In this document: in pieces, positions 36,052 through 45,756 of the stretch
Layout: every line of letters starts with the position of its first letter
How positions within the stretch are numbered: the first letter of the stretch is position 1
Source of the DNA: Betaproteobacteria bacterium
GTDB taxonomy: Bacteria; Bdellovibrionota_B; Oligoflexia; Silvanigrellales; Silvanigrellaceae
Reading direction: 5' to 3'
DNA: 64,000 nucleotides
Assembly (NCBI GenBank): GCA_016868315.1
Contig: VGHE01000003.1
Span: 309,044-373,043, forward strand
Program-made: the position numbers and the translations under genes
Notes under the pieces: generated by a model
Database searches by the model: none
What the model was told of the DNA's origin: nothing
What the model saw: only the letters and a program-made list of their open reading frames with translations

Positions 36052-38997
36052 ATGTTCAAGTCGTTCCATGCGCAAGGCTTTCTGCTCGCTGAACACGCAG
36101 TATACGAAAACCTTGCGCGGGAACTCCTCGATGGGCTTGAACAGCAACGCCCACAGCGCTGGACAATCGTCTGCGAGCGCAAGGAAGATCTTCTTTCGAT
36201 CCGCACCCAAATATTTAGCCTACTCAGAAAAATCCAAGGTGAGCGAACCTCTGGCATGCAAAGCATTGAGGCGTGGGCGGGCGTGAGCCTGTACACTCCC
36301 GACACTTTGGTGCGTAACTTCGCACTCACACTATCTCACAACAGCATCCAACAGCTCGGTGCTGAAGCGCACCGGCTGCTCAATTCACCTTTCCTCGATA
36401 TCGTTGAACAAGAACGACTCACACGAATTCTATTGCTTCAGCTTGGCTACAGCGGGAGTGACGTCGCTCCTTTGGCAAAACAAATTCTGACACTTGCGGA
36501 TACTGAATTGCCCCGCGATGAAAATTTTCTTTCCATTCTGCTCGAGGTGCAGCAGTCAGCTAGCACAATAAAAACGCTTGCCGAGATCCCTGATATTTCC
36601 CTGCGCACAATCTGTGTTGCATATCAGCTTCTCCAGAAAATAAATTCTCACTTCTGTCGACTTCAATCTTTTGTTCGCGAATATTGGCTACCGCATTTTC
36701 CTGGCCAGCTCCGTGCTATTCTGGAGAGCGACTCGGGTTTTGAAAATTTTGTTTTACCACGCAGGTTTCTTTCCGAATCACTCTTGTGGGTCGCAGCACC
36801 TGAATACACGCGCGAAGAGCAACAGGGGAGCAGTCTAAACACCTACCGTCCGGGTAACTTCCAGGCACATTGGGTAGACGCCCTCCGCGAGAATCTCTTT
36901 AACGCGCGTGAGCTTATGCAAAATGCAAAGAATCACCGCGCGGCACAGACTTGGTGGGCACGCACAATCATTCCAACTGAAGTTCTAACGCCAGCAGCCC
37001 GGAGTGCTGAAGTTCAAATTCTCGGCACGCACGCAGCGCTTGAATCCCAGATCGATAGTCTTGAGCAGAGCTCGCAAGGGCATGTTCAATTTCTCTTGGG
37101 TGACACCGACTCCAAAGCGTGGAATGTCAACAACTCAGACGGTGCAGGAACACATTCACTGACTCCACATGATTTCGCCGTACACCTCGAACGCCTTGCT
37201 GCAGCCAAAAACCATCCACAGTCCGACTCTCAGCAAGCAAGTTCTGAATCTGCCCGCGAGGATGAATCCCAGTGGAGCAACCCCGCAGCGCAGCGCGTCG
37301 CTGATCTGCACCAAGAGTTCAAAAAAGACTGGAATCGGCTGGAAGATTTTATTCCACTGGTGCAGGAAGCTCTCGTTCGCTACGAACTGAGTCCAGCGAT
37401 CAGAAAGCAGGGTATTTCCCAGGACCTTCTGCTGCATCGTTTTTTCGATTCAGACGTGTTCAACATCGGACAGCCAGGAAAGCCAGCATTGCTGCCTCCA
37501 GCACTATCACTGCTTCCTGGCCTCAAAACAGCCGATAAATTTGTCGTTGTCGGTGCGCCACACTCGCCAACCACTCCAAGCTTCCACCTGCGCATTCTTA
37601 ATGCCGTCTTCCATGCGCTACGAAGCAAACAAATAGCCATCGAGCCGATTGCATCTGAGCAATCGTACCGCGGTTACTGGCAGGCATTTTTGCGCAGAAC
37701 ACAAAAAATAACGTTTGTTTTACGCGACCTTCAGGAGTTCGAAAACTTTCCAGCCTACTCCAAAGACTGGTGCAAAACACCTGTGCTTTGGCAAAATTTA
37801 TCTCGCCCCAAGCACGAGGTACCCGCATTTCGAAGCTGGCTCAACGCCCCCTGTGCAATTGAAGACAAACATTGGTCGCGCCTGCTTGAGGGCAATTCTG
37901 TCAACGGAAGCATACGGATGGCTGTAACCGCCTTCGCTGACTACATCGAATGCCCGCTGAGGCATTACTGGACAAAACTCCACCCCATTGAGGCAACAGA
38001 GCTCACGCCGCTTCGCCCTGATCGCCTCGCGCTCGGCCACCGCGTTCATGCTTTGGCGGAAAATTTTTTGCGCACGGTTCGACATGTTTCATTGCTCGAA
38101 TCCGATCCTAAGCAGCAAAATGATCTCTGGCTAAATATTTTCTCTGCCGTCGACGAACACTTTTTGAACTCAGACGCGTTTCTCTTCACCCATCCCGAGC
38201 ACTGGACGAAGGCTTTTTTAAAAGCCATGACGTCTTGTCATTTGAATCAAACTCAAATGATACATATGGAAAGGATGGCTCACGAACTGAAGTCATTTAT
38301 GTTCGGCTCGACGAGCGAAACGCAGCATCACTTGAAATCTTCATCAGCTGATGCCAATCTCAAAAACCAACTCACACGCGAAAGTGTGCGGCGAGCGATG
38401 AAAAAGCTGGTGCAGTGCGAACGGCAGATGGCAGCCGAGCAGAACGACACCGGCAGCGAGTCAATTCAGTTGCGCATCCGTGCCGCTTTCCTGGAACAGC
38501 CTGTGCTTCTACCACTCAACAACACCATCACACTTTCAGGGCGAATCGACCGTGTGGATTCGCACCCCGACGGTGATTTCATAATCGACTACAAGACGTC
38601 CAAAGTTCCAAAAAACGACACAGATCTTGTCATCCTCCCATCACAGATGAACTCAACCAACAAATTGAGCGTTCAGGGGGCAGTCTACAGCCTCGCGTGG
38701 GCGCTCCAGCAGGGAGAAAACGATTTCGGCCGAACTCGCGGAGTACGACGATTCAGCCTGATGCGTCTCAAAACCCTCGATCTCACGCGCAATCCAGAAC
38801 TCAGCTTCGATTTTTCCGAGCCACTGCAGAAGTCATCTGAAGGTTTCGAGCAGCTTCAATCAGAGTACCTGCGCTTCGCCGACCAGCTTTCCAAGGGTGT
38901 TTTTCCCGCTCAACCCCTGCTCAAAGATACCTGCAAGAGCTGCGCATTGAACTCGTTTTGTCCTACTGCGGAGCTCAATTTGGGAGGTCAAGCGTGA
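36052..38997 (+). CDS. addB: AddB/RecB-family nuclease subunit with iron-sulfur staple
   Basis: 981 residues. The C-terminal PD-(D/E)XK nuclease shows GRIDR (Asp 833) and IIDYKTSK (Asp 846, Lys 848). Cysteines at about 634 (ECPLRHYW) and 961, 964, 970 (CKSCALNSFC) form the C...CX2CX5C staple of AddB-type nucleases, which binds a [4Fe-4S] cluster. No Walker A is seen in the first part, so the helicase-like fold is inactive, as in AddB and RecC. With the next gene it would form a double-strand-break resection complex that makes 3' single strands for RecA. Overall likeness outside the nuclease is weak. It ends in GTGA overlap with addA, and GGGAGG in its last codons serves as addA ribosome site. 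Confidence 0.85.
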   Translation: MFKSFHAQGFLLAEHAVYENLARELLDGLEQQRPQRWTIVCERKEDLLSIRTQIFSLLRKIQGERTSGMQSIEAWAGVSLYTPDTLVRNFALTLSHNSIQQLGAEAHRLLNSPFLDIVEQERLTRILLLQLGYSGSDVAPLAKQILTLADTELPRDENFLSILLEVQQSASTIKTLAEIPDISLRTICVAYQLLQKINSHFCRLQSFVREYWLPHFPGQLRAILESDSGFENFVLPRRFLSESLLWVAAPEYTREEQQGSSLNTYRPGNFQAHWVDALRENLFNARELMQNAKNHRAAQTWWARTIIPTEVLTPAARSAEVQILGTHAALESQIDSLEQSSQGHVQFLLGDTDSKAWNVNNSDGAGTHSLTPHDFAVHLERLAAAKNHPQSDSQQASSESAREDESQWSNPAAQRVADLHQEFKKDWNRLEDFIPLVQEALVRYELSPAIRKQGISQDLLLHRFFDSDVFNIGQPGKPALLPPALSLLPGLKTADKFVVVGAPHSPTTPSFHLRILNAVFHALRSKQIAIEPIASEQSYRGYWQAFLRRTQKITFVLRDLQEFENFPAYSKDWCKTPVLWQNLSRPKHEVPAFRSWLNAPCAIEDKHWSRLLEGNSVNGSIRMAVTAFADYIECPLRHYWTKLHPIEATELTPLRPDRLALGHRVHALAENFLRTVRHVSLLESDPKQQNDLWLNIFSAVDEHFLNSDAFLFTHPEHWTKAFLKAMTSCHLNQTQMIHMERMAHELKSFMFGSTSETQHHLKSSSADANLKNQLTRESVRRAMKKLVQCERQMAAEQNDTGSESIQLRIRAAFLEQPVLLPLNNTITLSGRIDRVDSHPDGDFIIDYKTSKVPKNDTDLVILPSQMNSTNKLSVQGAVYSLAWALQQGENDFGRTRGVRRFSLMRLKTLDLTRNPELSFDFSEPLQKSSEGFEQLQSEYLRFADQLSKGVFPAQPLLKDTCKSCALNSFCPTAELNLGGQA

Positions 38998-41900
38998 GTG
39001 CACCACGACTGACCGAAAGCCAACAAGAGGCTGTGTTTTTTCCACTTGTGCCAGCAACAGGCGAGAATCGTCCGGTCCCTTTCCGTCATCTTGTCATCGA
39101 GGCCGGTGCGGGTGCAGGTAAAACGACGCTTCTCACTGAGCGCGTCCATTGGCGGCTGAATGCCGCTCCACGTGGATTTAGAATTGAACCTCAGGATCTC
39201 ATTCTTGTCACTTTTTCACGTGCAGCCGACGAGGAACTGCGTTCGCGCGTTGAGAAACGCATTACCAAATCGGGGTTGCCACAGGAAACAAGCGAACGCA
39301 TCCTCGGACGTCTGCATATTTCAACCATCGATAGTTTATTTATGCAGCTATCGAACAACCTTTTCCCCACATGGTGGGAGGACAAGCGCAGCTCTTTACC
39401 CGCGCATCTCATTGAGGACTGGGGACTCACGCAACAACTCTTCCCTCCCCCAGTCACTTTGGTCTCTGAAGACGAATTACATGCTGAACTTGCAGAGAGC
39501 CTCATACGCGCTCTGAATACAGCTGCTCAGGATCCGGAAAAGGAAATTGCACTGCTCGATTTTATCCTCGCTGGAGCCTTCGAAGGGCAATTTTTTGCAT
39601 CAACTTCGCAGTCTGGCAATCGCCACCAGAGCCTCACGCGCATTCTCTCAGCCATGCTGCATGAGAATTTATTACGGGAAGATGCACCACCGTTGCAGTT
39701 CGCTTTGGAAAAAATTCATCCGTCATCACTTACTGCACTGGAGTCATTAAAGAAATTGGCTCGGGCTCATTTTCAGCGGCGCCTGATGCAAGGACGTATG
39801 ACCCACAATGACCGCATGCTTTTCCTGCACCATCTGCTCGTTGCACAGGACACACTGAATTCTGATTCATTTTTTAAAGTCCAAACAAAACCATACTTGC
39901 CGGTTCAGTGCAAAGAATTGATCGTCGACGAATACCAAGACACCAACGAAATCCAACACAATATCCTTACCTCTTTGCTGCACCCGGCAGAAGGCCGGAT
40001 GGTTGTTGTGGGCGATCCTAAGCAAAGTATTTATGGCTTCCGCAGTGCTCATGTCGGCGTTTTTCAACGCCTAAAGATCGATCCGAATTGGAGATTGATT
40101 GAACTCACTCAGAACTTTCGATCACATCCAGATCTGCTTCCGTGGATCAACTATCTTTCTGACCTTAGTTTTTCATATAAAAACAATAAAATTCCGGAAC
40201 AATTCCTTGGAACAACCTTTTCATTGGCAGCGCAGCAAACATTCGTTGCTTCTCGGGCTCTCGATGCAGGACGTCCAGCAGACGTGTCGCACGACAACAC
40301 ACAGTATCCGCGAGTTCTGCTGCTGGGAGCGTCCCTCTCCAAAGATAGATGCACATCTGGAGCAATAGAGCCTGGGCACGATCAGCACAGTTTCACATGC
40401 TGGGCATTGGCTCGCGAACTACGCATCCTCATCGAGCAAAAGCACTTTACATGGAAGGACATTGTGGTGCTTTGCGAAACCAACGATTCGGCGCTCAAAA
40501 CCCACCAACAATTTCAGAAACTAGGACTCCCTTCGGTCGCCAAAACCACGCGTTTTGCCGAGAGCGAAGCTGCCTTTCGGATGCGCTGCGAAAACTTAGG
40601 CCTTCTGCTTGCAAAGTGGATCTGTGAGCCGCTCGATATTCTTGAGTTTGCTCAACTCATCTGGGCAGGCTGGATTGAACTCACCCTCTCTGAAGCATCA
40701 AATCTTTTATCTGCGGCAAGCCGGGGAAAATTGGGAAGAGAATTTGTCCGAACATCGATCACACCCGATGCTCACGCCGCCCCTGGAGAGCCTCCTCCTG
40801 TTTTGCCGAACGCTTGGTCTGCTCTTCAAACACATCTGTCATCTTGCCGTGCACTCGCTCAGAAACATTTTTTCTCTGCCTGGCAAGTGCTGCGCTGGGG
40901 CTTGGACGGGCACGGCACGGCAGTGCGCAAAGACATGAACGTTGAGATGGAGAACGTCGCCATCGCGCTGCACCATACTTTGGAAATCTGGTCGGTGCGC
41001 AAAGATCTGGAGCAGGCCGCATCTGTGCTGCAAACTCGGTGCAACCAGGGCTCACAAATCAACATCAGTGCAACATCCGAGCTTTCAATCGGAGTTTGGC
41101 CACAGGAACTTCTCCAAAACCGGATGCGCCAATTGCGCCTTAAATCAGTACAAGGCGATCCAAATGCAGATGCTATTTCGGTGTGTACAATTCACGGTGC
41201 AAAAGGCTTGGAATGGCCTGTTGTGGTTTTTTGGCCGAGCAGCAAGAGAGAACGTGCTCCCGAAAATTTTGTAATGAAAAGCGGCGCGGATGCAACCCAA
41301 ATCAAATGGCTGGCAGAGGATACCCAATCAGCTTCTCTTTTACATTGGATTGCCAACCCGAACCCGCCAAAAGACATTGTGTCGATTGCCGTGCAGGGAA
41401 GTTCGGGCGAGCAGGCCGTGCGCTGGAGTGCAGACTTGCAAGATAGACTCGAGCAGGACTTCGAACGGCAGCGTGTGTTTTATACAGCCTACACACGTGC
41501 ACGGGAAATGTTGATCTTGGTCTCACCCGCAACGAGTGGTCGTGCACAAAAGAATCTTCGAGATAAACTCTCTACTTTAAAAGTGGGTGACGAGTTCGAC
41601 CCACTCAAGCTTAAACTCAATTCTCTCGAATCCACCATCATGGCTCTTTTCGCAGACACGTTTTTTGACCTGCGAAAAGAAGAAAAACGCGGCAGCCGTC
41701 CCAAAACACCCTGGCTGGGGCGGGCACAGGATGCGACAGTCCGTCACCAGGATTGGCAGGGTATCCTTGCTCTGCGTGACTATGGGCCTGACTGGCTTTC
41801 CGACGTACCGTTGGATGCTGGCCCACTGGAATTGCAGGAGACCACAAACCCTTACCATCTCGATCAAAATTGGCGCGAGAATTGGGCCGAAAGCCGCTTC

Positions 41901-42668
41901 ACTCGTGCGCGCTCAACTCCGTGGCAGAGGCAGACCAACTCAGCGGAGCAGCCTCCGGCCGAATTACAAAACCCAGCAGTTAGAACACTCAAAAGCAATC
42001 AAGATTATGAAAAAACGGGCGAATCGAGCGTGGAAAGAGGGGCGGATAATATCGCACCGAACGAAGCCGGGCTCCGGTTCCATGCACTGATGGAACATGG
42101 TGGCACTGCTCTTCCCTCGGAGCGGAACTTTCTCTCCAAACTTTTTTCACGCATGATTGTGCGGGAACATGAACTCGAACTCTGGGGAGCGTTCGACACA
42201 AATGAAAGCGAGCCACGAGTTGCGCACGGACTCTACCGCACACAGCGGCGTATTCTTGATTTATTCTGTGTTCTACCAGCCTCAAAGTGGCCAAAAGAAT
42301 TGTGGCAGATTCCCTGCCTTCAGCCGGAACAGCAGGCCTCTTTGAGTCTGCAGAAAGTTTTGGAAGATCCACTGAAATTTGATCCCCACCTCCATCTGGT
42401 TATCGACTTCAAGACAGGCCGGTTCGATCCCGAACACCTTCAGCAAATGCGCCAGTACCTGAAGTGGATCAAACACATCCTTGCCACCCAGCCGGCGCTG
42501 CTTGTCAGTGATTTGTCTGGGGCGACACTGTTTGCAGGGAGCGACAAACCGTTAGTGGGCATTTTGTATTACACCTCGGCAAACTTCGCCGAGAATCACT
42601 CCTTCTTTGCCTCCTGCAGTGTCCAGGTCGACAAAAACACGTCACTTCTTTTTGTCAGCGCTGAATAA
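38994..42668 (+). CDS. addA: AddA-like UvrD/Rep superfamily helicase-nuclease
   Basis: 1224 residues. Helicase motifs in order: Walker A AGAGAGKTT (Lys about 43); motif Ia at VTFSRAADEEL; motif II VDEYQDTN; motif III GDPKQSIYGFR; motif IV QNFRSHP; motif V TIHGAKGLEWPVV; motif VI VFYTAYTRAREML. A C-terminal PD-(D/E)XK-type region ends LVIDFKTGRFDPEHLQQMRQY, with DxK and the QxxxY element, though the upstream Asp of the fold is not obvious. It is the motor of the resection complex with the preceding AddB-like protein. The start is GTG 38994, overlapping the addB stop, with GGAGG six bases upstream. A long low-conservation stretch (about 925-1040) precedes the nuclease. Confidence 0.88.
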   Translation: MSAPRLTESQQEAVFFPLVPATGENRPVPFRHLVIEAGAGAGKTTLLTERVHWRLNAAPRGFRIEPQDLILVTFSRAADEELRSRVEKRITKSGLPQETSERILGRLHISTIDSLFMQLSNNLFPTWWEDKRSSLPAHLIEDWGLTQQLFPPPVTLVSEDELHAELAESLIRALNTAAQDPEKEIALLDFILAGAFEGQFFASTSQSGNRHQSLTRILSAMLHENLLREDAPPLQFALEKIHPSSLTALESLKKLARAHFQRRLMQGRMTHNDRMLFLHHLLVAQDTLNSDSFFKVQTKPYLPVQCKELIVDEYQDTNEIQHNILTSLLHPAEGRMVVVGDPKQSIYGFRSAHVGVFQRLKIDPNWRLIELTQNFRSHPDLLPWINYLSDLSFSYKNNKIPEQFLGTTFSLAAQQTFVASRALDAGRPADVSHDNTQYPRVLLLGASLSKDRCTSGAIEPGHDQHSFTCWALARELRILIEQKHFTWKDIVVLCETNDSALKTHQQFQKLGLPSVAKTTRFAESEAAFRMRCENLGLLLAKWICEPLDILEFAQLIWAGWIELTLSEASNLLSAASRGKLGREFVRTSITPDAHAAPGEPPPVLPNAWSALQTHLSSCRALAQKHFFSAWQVLRWGLDGHGTAVRKDMNVEMENVAIALHHTLEIWSVRKDLEQAASVLQTRCNQGSQINISATSELSIGVWPQELLQNRMRQLRLKSVQGDPNADAISVCTIHGAKGLEWPVVVFWPSSKRERAPENFVMKSGADATQIKWLAEDTQSASLLHWIANPNPPKDIVSIAVQGSSGEQAVRWSADLQDRLEQDFERQRVFYTAYTRAREMLILVSPATSGRAQKNLRDKLSTLKVGDEFDPLKLKLNSLESTIMALFADTFFDLRKEEKRGSRPKTPWLGRAQDATVRHQDWQGILALRDYGPDWLSDVPLDAGPLELQETTNPYHLDQNWRENWAESRFTRARSTPWQRQTNSAEQPPAELQNPAVRTLKSNQDYEKTGESSVERGADNIAPNEAGLRFHALMEHGGTALPSERNFLSKLFSRMIVREHELELWGAFDTNESEPRVAHGLYRTQRRILDLFCVLPASKWPKELWQIPCLQPEQQASLSLQKVLEDPLKFDPHLHLVIDFKTGRFDPEHLQQMRQYLKWIKHILATQPALLVSDLSGATLFAGSDKPLVGILYYTSANFAENHSFFASCSVQVDKNTSLLFVSAE

Positions 42669-42739
42669 TTCCATCTTCTGCCGAAACGCCATCGAATAAA
42701 TAATTGTGGGTGGAACAGACCCCACAGATGGGATGGAAG

Positions 42740-44485
42740 ATGTTGTCTCGCTTGAAAACGAGCTTGCTCTTGGCAACTGCACTCATTGGTACCGCTGATG
42801 CGAGCGAACCCTTGCCGCAGCGGTATACGAAAGATGCATCTCAATTCTGTTTCCCCAAACTCAGCGCCGATGATCAGGTAAAGTACTATTCACGCATTAT
42901 GAATATCGGTGCGAGTTACACACATGGCTGCATGGGTTGCGATCAGAACGACAACCTCCGAGCATACACAGACCTAACGGGGGACAACCTCTGGTTCCGC
43001 AGAAACTATCTGCTCCACTTTCTTTCCGAAGTGCAGTGGAAGAAACCCGATTACGGCAAGGCCGACAAGATTGCTATCCTCGAAAATGACCCTAAGAACC
43101 GACCAAAGGGGTTGATTCCGGCTTGGTCTCTCAAGCGCGATGGCTATACCGGCGAATGGCTCTACGACCCGAAGCGTGACGTAGCAAACCTCACCGATCC
43201 TGAGTTCTCCGAGTGGATGAAAAAGAACACACACTATGGCGAATCGATTGCGCTGGTGGGCGGCATCGAAAATGTGCGTGACCTCAGCAAACCTCGCAAT
43301 ACAGCGCGCAAAGGTATCCTGTTTCAAACCCTACAGAGCAATCTTCCTCAAGATCCGAATGCGCCTCGTGTGATCGACCTTGCTATAGACGGCGGTCGTA
43401 TGCACGATTTCTTTGCCGCATACGTGAGTCCCTCCATCATTGAACCCTTACAGCGTTCGAAATGGACGGATCCTGTGCTGCGGCGCCGCGCTATCACAGA
43501 GGCTGTAAAATATGTAAAAACAATCAATCCAAGTATTATCATGGGCATCGACATGATGTTCTGGGATTCGGTTTCTCAGGCCATGGCCTACATGCGCCAA
43601 AGCAAACCGAAAAGCTTTATTGTCCGCACGGTGCTGAACTTCCTGGCACTAACCGACAAAAACGGAATGACCTTTGACGAAACCCGTCGCTTCAACGTTT
43701 CGGAGGACTTTTTCAAAGTTCTCGAAGGCATTTCACAAGAGAACGAGCATGGACCGGCCATCCCCGTGTTGTTTGCAAGATTGGTCAACAATCCACTCGA
43801 GGTTTTTGCCAAGAACAACTACGAGCCTGTGTTAGGTGCCGTATTCGGACAATACTTCGAGACGCTCACTGGTCTCAATTTCGCACAACAGCTCGCCATA
43901 TGGCTCCGACGCATTTCATACGCAGACAACGCAAACGTTCAGCTCACAGCAATCGAGCCTGGATGGAATCCAAATCACTCTCTTGGAACATTCGCATCGC
44001 AACGTGTAGAACGCACCGGTGGGTACTACGACGAAGAAACCGAGACCTACTATAGCACCGCAGAAGTTGAAGAAGCTCGCGCATCATACGAAGAGTTTGA
44101 ACGTTCCCTAAACACCGCTCTAAACGAGCAAGGGCTGCTTTCGCGCTCGCCCTCAACCAGTAAGTCTCAGGAAGATGCGACCATGCGTGCCAAAAAGCTG
44201 AATGCACTGGTCAGTGGGCTTGCAAATTGGCTCGTGATGAAGGCAATTAAAGATCTTCCTCTGCTTATGACATCGCTCGAGAAAGCAATGCAATATCAAA
44301 ATCGTGGAACACGTGCATTCACCTCCCTGCAGACCAACAACACACATATCGTCAACGTCGATAAATTTTTCGAACACTTCCCGATTTTTATCAAACCTGA
44401 AATCATGCACCCCTCAGTGTTTGGAGCTCGTCAGATGGCAGGCATGATCAACAAAGCAGTTTGTCATAGCGTGGGTGCACAATGA
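42740..44485 (+). CDS. Exported SGNH/GDSL-hydrolase-like protein
   Basis: 581 residues with signal peptide (ending about TADASEP). The mature protein looks like a divergent SGNH hydrolase. Block I reads IMNIGASYTHG (Ser 59, with GAS in place of GDS). A Gly block is LAIDGGRMHD. A block III-like stretch is MGIDMMFWDS (Asp in place of Asn). The last block is EIMHPSVFGARQMAGMI (His 557, Glu in place of Asp). CMGC follows the nucleophile. Long helical insertions make it over twice the usual size. Esterase or lipase action in periplasm or outside is inference. The ATG at 42740 has GGGATGG just before; a TTG at 42704 is less likely. Coupled by ATGA to the next gene. Confidence 0.65.
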   Translation: MLSRLKTSLLLATALIGTADASEPLPQRYTKDASQFCFPKLSADDQVKYYSRIMNIGASYTHGCMGCDQNDNLRAYTDLTGDNLWFRRNYLLHFLSEVQWKKPDYGKADKIAILENDPKNRPKGLIPAWSLKRDGYTGEWLYDPKRDVANLTDPEFSEWMKKNTHYGESIALVGGIENVRDLSKPRNTARKGILFQTLQSNLPQDPNAPRVIDLAIDGGRMHDFFAAYVSPSIIEPLQRSKWTDPVLRRRAITEAVKYVKTINPSIIMGIDMMFWDSVSQAMAYMRQSKPKSFIVRTVLNFLALTDKNGMTFDETRRFNVSEDFFKVLEGISQENEHGPAIPVLFARLVNNPLEVFAKNNYEPVLGAVFGQYFETLTGLNFAQQLAIWLRRISYADNANVQLTAIEPGWNPNHSLGTFASQRVERTGGYYDEETETYYSTAEVEEARASYEEFERSLNTALNEQGLLSRSPSTSKSQEDATMRAKKLNALVSGLANWLVMKAIKDLPLLMTSLEKAMQYQNRGTRAFTSLQTNNTHIVNVDKFFEHFPIFIKPEIMHPSVFGARQMAGMINKAVCHSVGAQ

Positions 44486-45585
44486 ACACGTCAGGCAAAT
44501 ATATCATCATCGCAGCGACCCTGCTCGGCATTTTCACATCACAAAACGCCGAAGCATTTTTCTCGAAGGAAAAACAAAAGAGGGATTTCAATTCGCACGG
44601 CGAAGCGCTAACGGCTCTGGGGATTGTCGATGTCTACCCTTTCGAGGAAAAGCACCGCGCCTTGCGCTGCACCGCGTTTCACCTTGGTGATGGGTATGTT
44701 GCGACTGCAGGACACTGTTTCCTCGGTGCTCAGGACTGCAACGGAGCTCTCGTACGTTGGCACAACAGCAACGTTACTTCTAAATGCCAAAAGATGCTTT
44801 ACAGCAATGCGAGTGAATCATTCGCACGGGGCAATGAATTCTCGAACGACCTCAGTGTTTTTGAGGTCGATGTGGCACCAGCGCAAAAGTTTTTGGTCAC
44901 TTCAGAGCGTCCCTTTTCAGACACGTTATCTCGCGAGAACGTGCGTCTATTGCGTGCGCAGCTGCGCTCCGGAAAAGTCGAAGCGAGCTACAGCGAAACC
45001 TGTCAGCTTGTCACAGGTCGGATCACCAACATTTTTGGACAGCCAAAAGCGCAAGACACTGCAGTACACACATGTACCTATGGCGATTTTGCAGATGGTT
45101 CTCCGCTCATTGATATCAACACAAAGACACTCCTAGCTCTGCATCAGGGAACAAGTCTTTTGCCTGCGTTCGACTCCACATCCGATGAAACTGCAGCGCT
45201 GAAATCCATTAATTTTGCAAAAACCATCTCCGAACTCGACATCCTGCGCATCATAAACAGCAAAGATGTGCGGCGCACACAAATCCGCATCGGTGGATTT
45301 TCGAGCGAAGTTTTCTCGACCGGCCTCTATGAAAAAATTTCAATGAAAGTCGCTACCCTGAATGCATTTCCAGATTCCGAGACTGTGTCGTTTTCGGCTC
45401 ACAACGGAATCGACTCCCAGCTTGAAATTTCCGGTGCCGATGGTGCCAAAATGATCTTCGCAGGCCCAAGGCGTGCAGGCTATGAGCAGCGCTTTCAGTT
45501 CAAGGCTCCGGTGCAAATTGTGCTGAAGAGTGCCCATACCGGTATTGCCCCCTCGGCCTGGATTGAGAACATTCAGAGCCCCTGA
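44482..45585 (+). CDS. Secreted trypsin-like serine protease
   Basis: 367 residues with a signal peptide (to about 25, AEAFF). The chymotrypsin-fold triad is visible: His 78 in VATAGHCF, Asp 123 in SNDLSVFEV and Ser 207 in GDFADGSPL (the usual GDSGGP is loosened to DGSP). Several cysteine pairs suggest disulfides. After about residue 260 comes a beta domain like a pre-peptidase/P-type binding module (GADGAKMIFAGPRRAGYEQRFQF). The ATG overlaps the stop of the SGNH-like gene (ATGA), so the two secreted enzymes are made together. Specificity unknown. A short inverted repeat lies 12 bases beyond the stop. Confidence 0.85.
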   Translation: MNTSGKYIIIAATLLGIFTSQNAEAFFSKEKQKRDFNSHGEALTALGIVDVYPFEEKHRALRCTAFHLGDGYVATAGHCFLGAQDCNGALVRWHNSNVTSKCQKMLYSNASESFARGNEFSNDLSVFEVDVAPAQKFLVTSERPFSDTLSRENVRLLRAQLRSGKVEASYSETCQLVTGRITNIFGQPKAQDTAVHTCTYGDFADGSPLIDINTKTLLALHQGTSLLPAFDSTSDETAALKSINFAKTISELDILRIINSKDVRRTQIRIGGFSSEVFSTGLYEKISMKVATLNAFPDSETVSFSAHNGIDSQLEISGADGAKMIFAGPRRAGYEQRFQFKAPVQIVLKSAHTGIAPSAWIENIQSP

Positions 45586-45597
45586 AGTGCGTGGGCT

Positions 45598-45617
45598 TTC
45601 GACAGAGAGCTGTCGAA
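45598..45617 (+). terminator. Inverted repeat after the protease gene, possible weak terminator
   Basis: TTCGACAG-AGAG-CTGTCGAA is a perfect eight-base-pair hairpin with a four-base loop. The following CAGTTTAAA is not a real T tract, so it could instead be an operator or a transcript-stabilising stem ahead of the U32 gene. Confidence 0.4.
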
Positions 45618-45756
45618 CAGTTTAAAACTCTGAAATCAATGAACAAAATTCAACTTGTGTTTGCCTGTAGTTTTCAGGACAACCGCCGCTGTGCATTGCC
45701 CGTGAGGGAGGACACAGATCCGTTCCTTTGCGGCCGCACAACGAGAGGGCTGTCCA

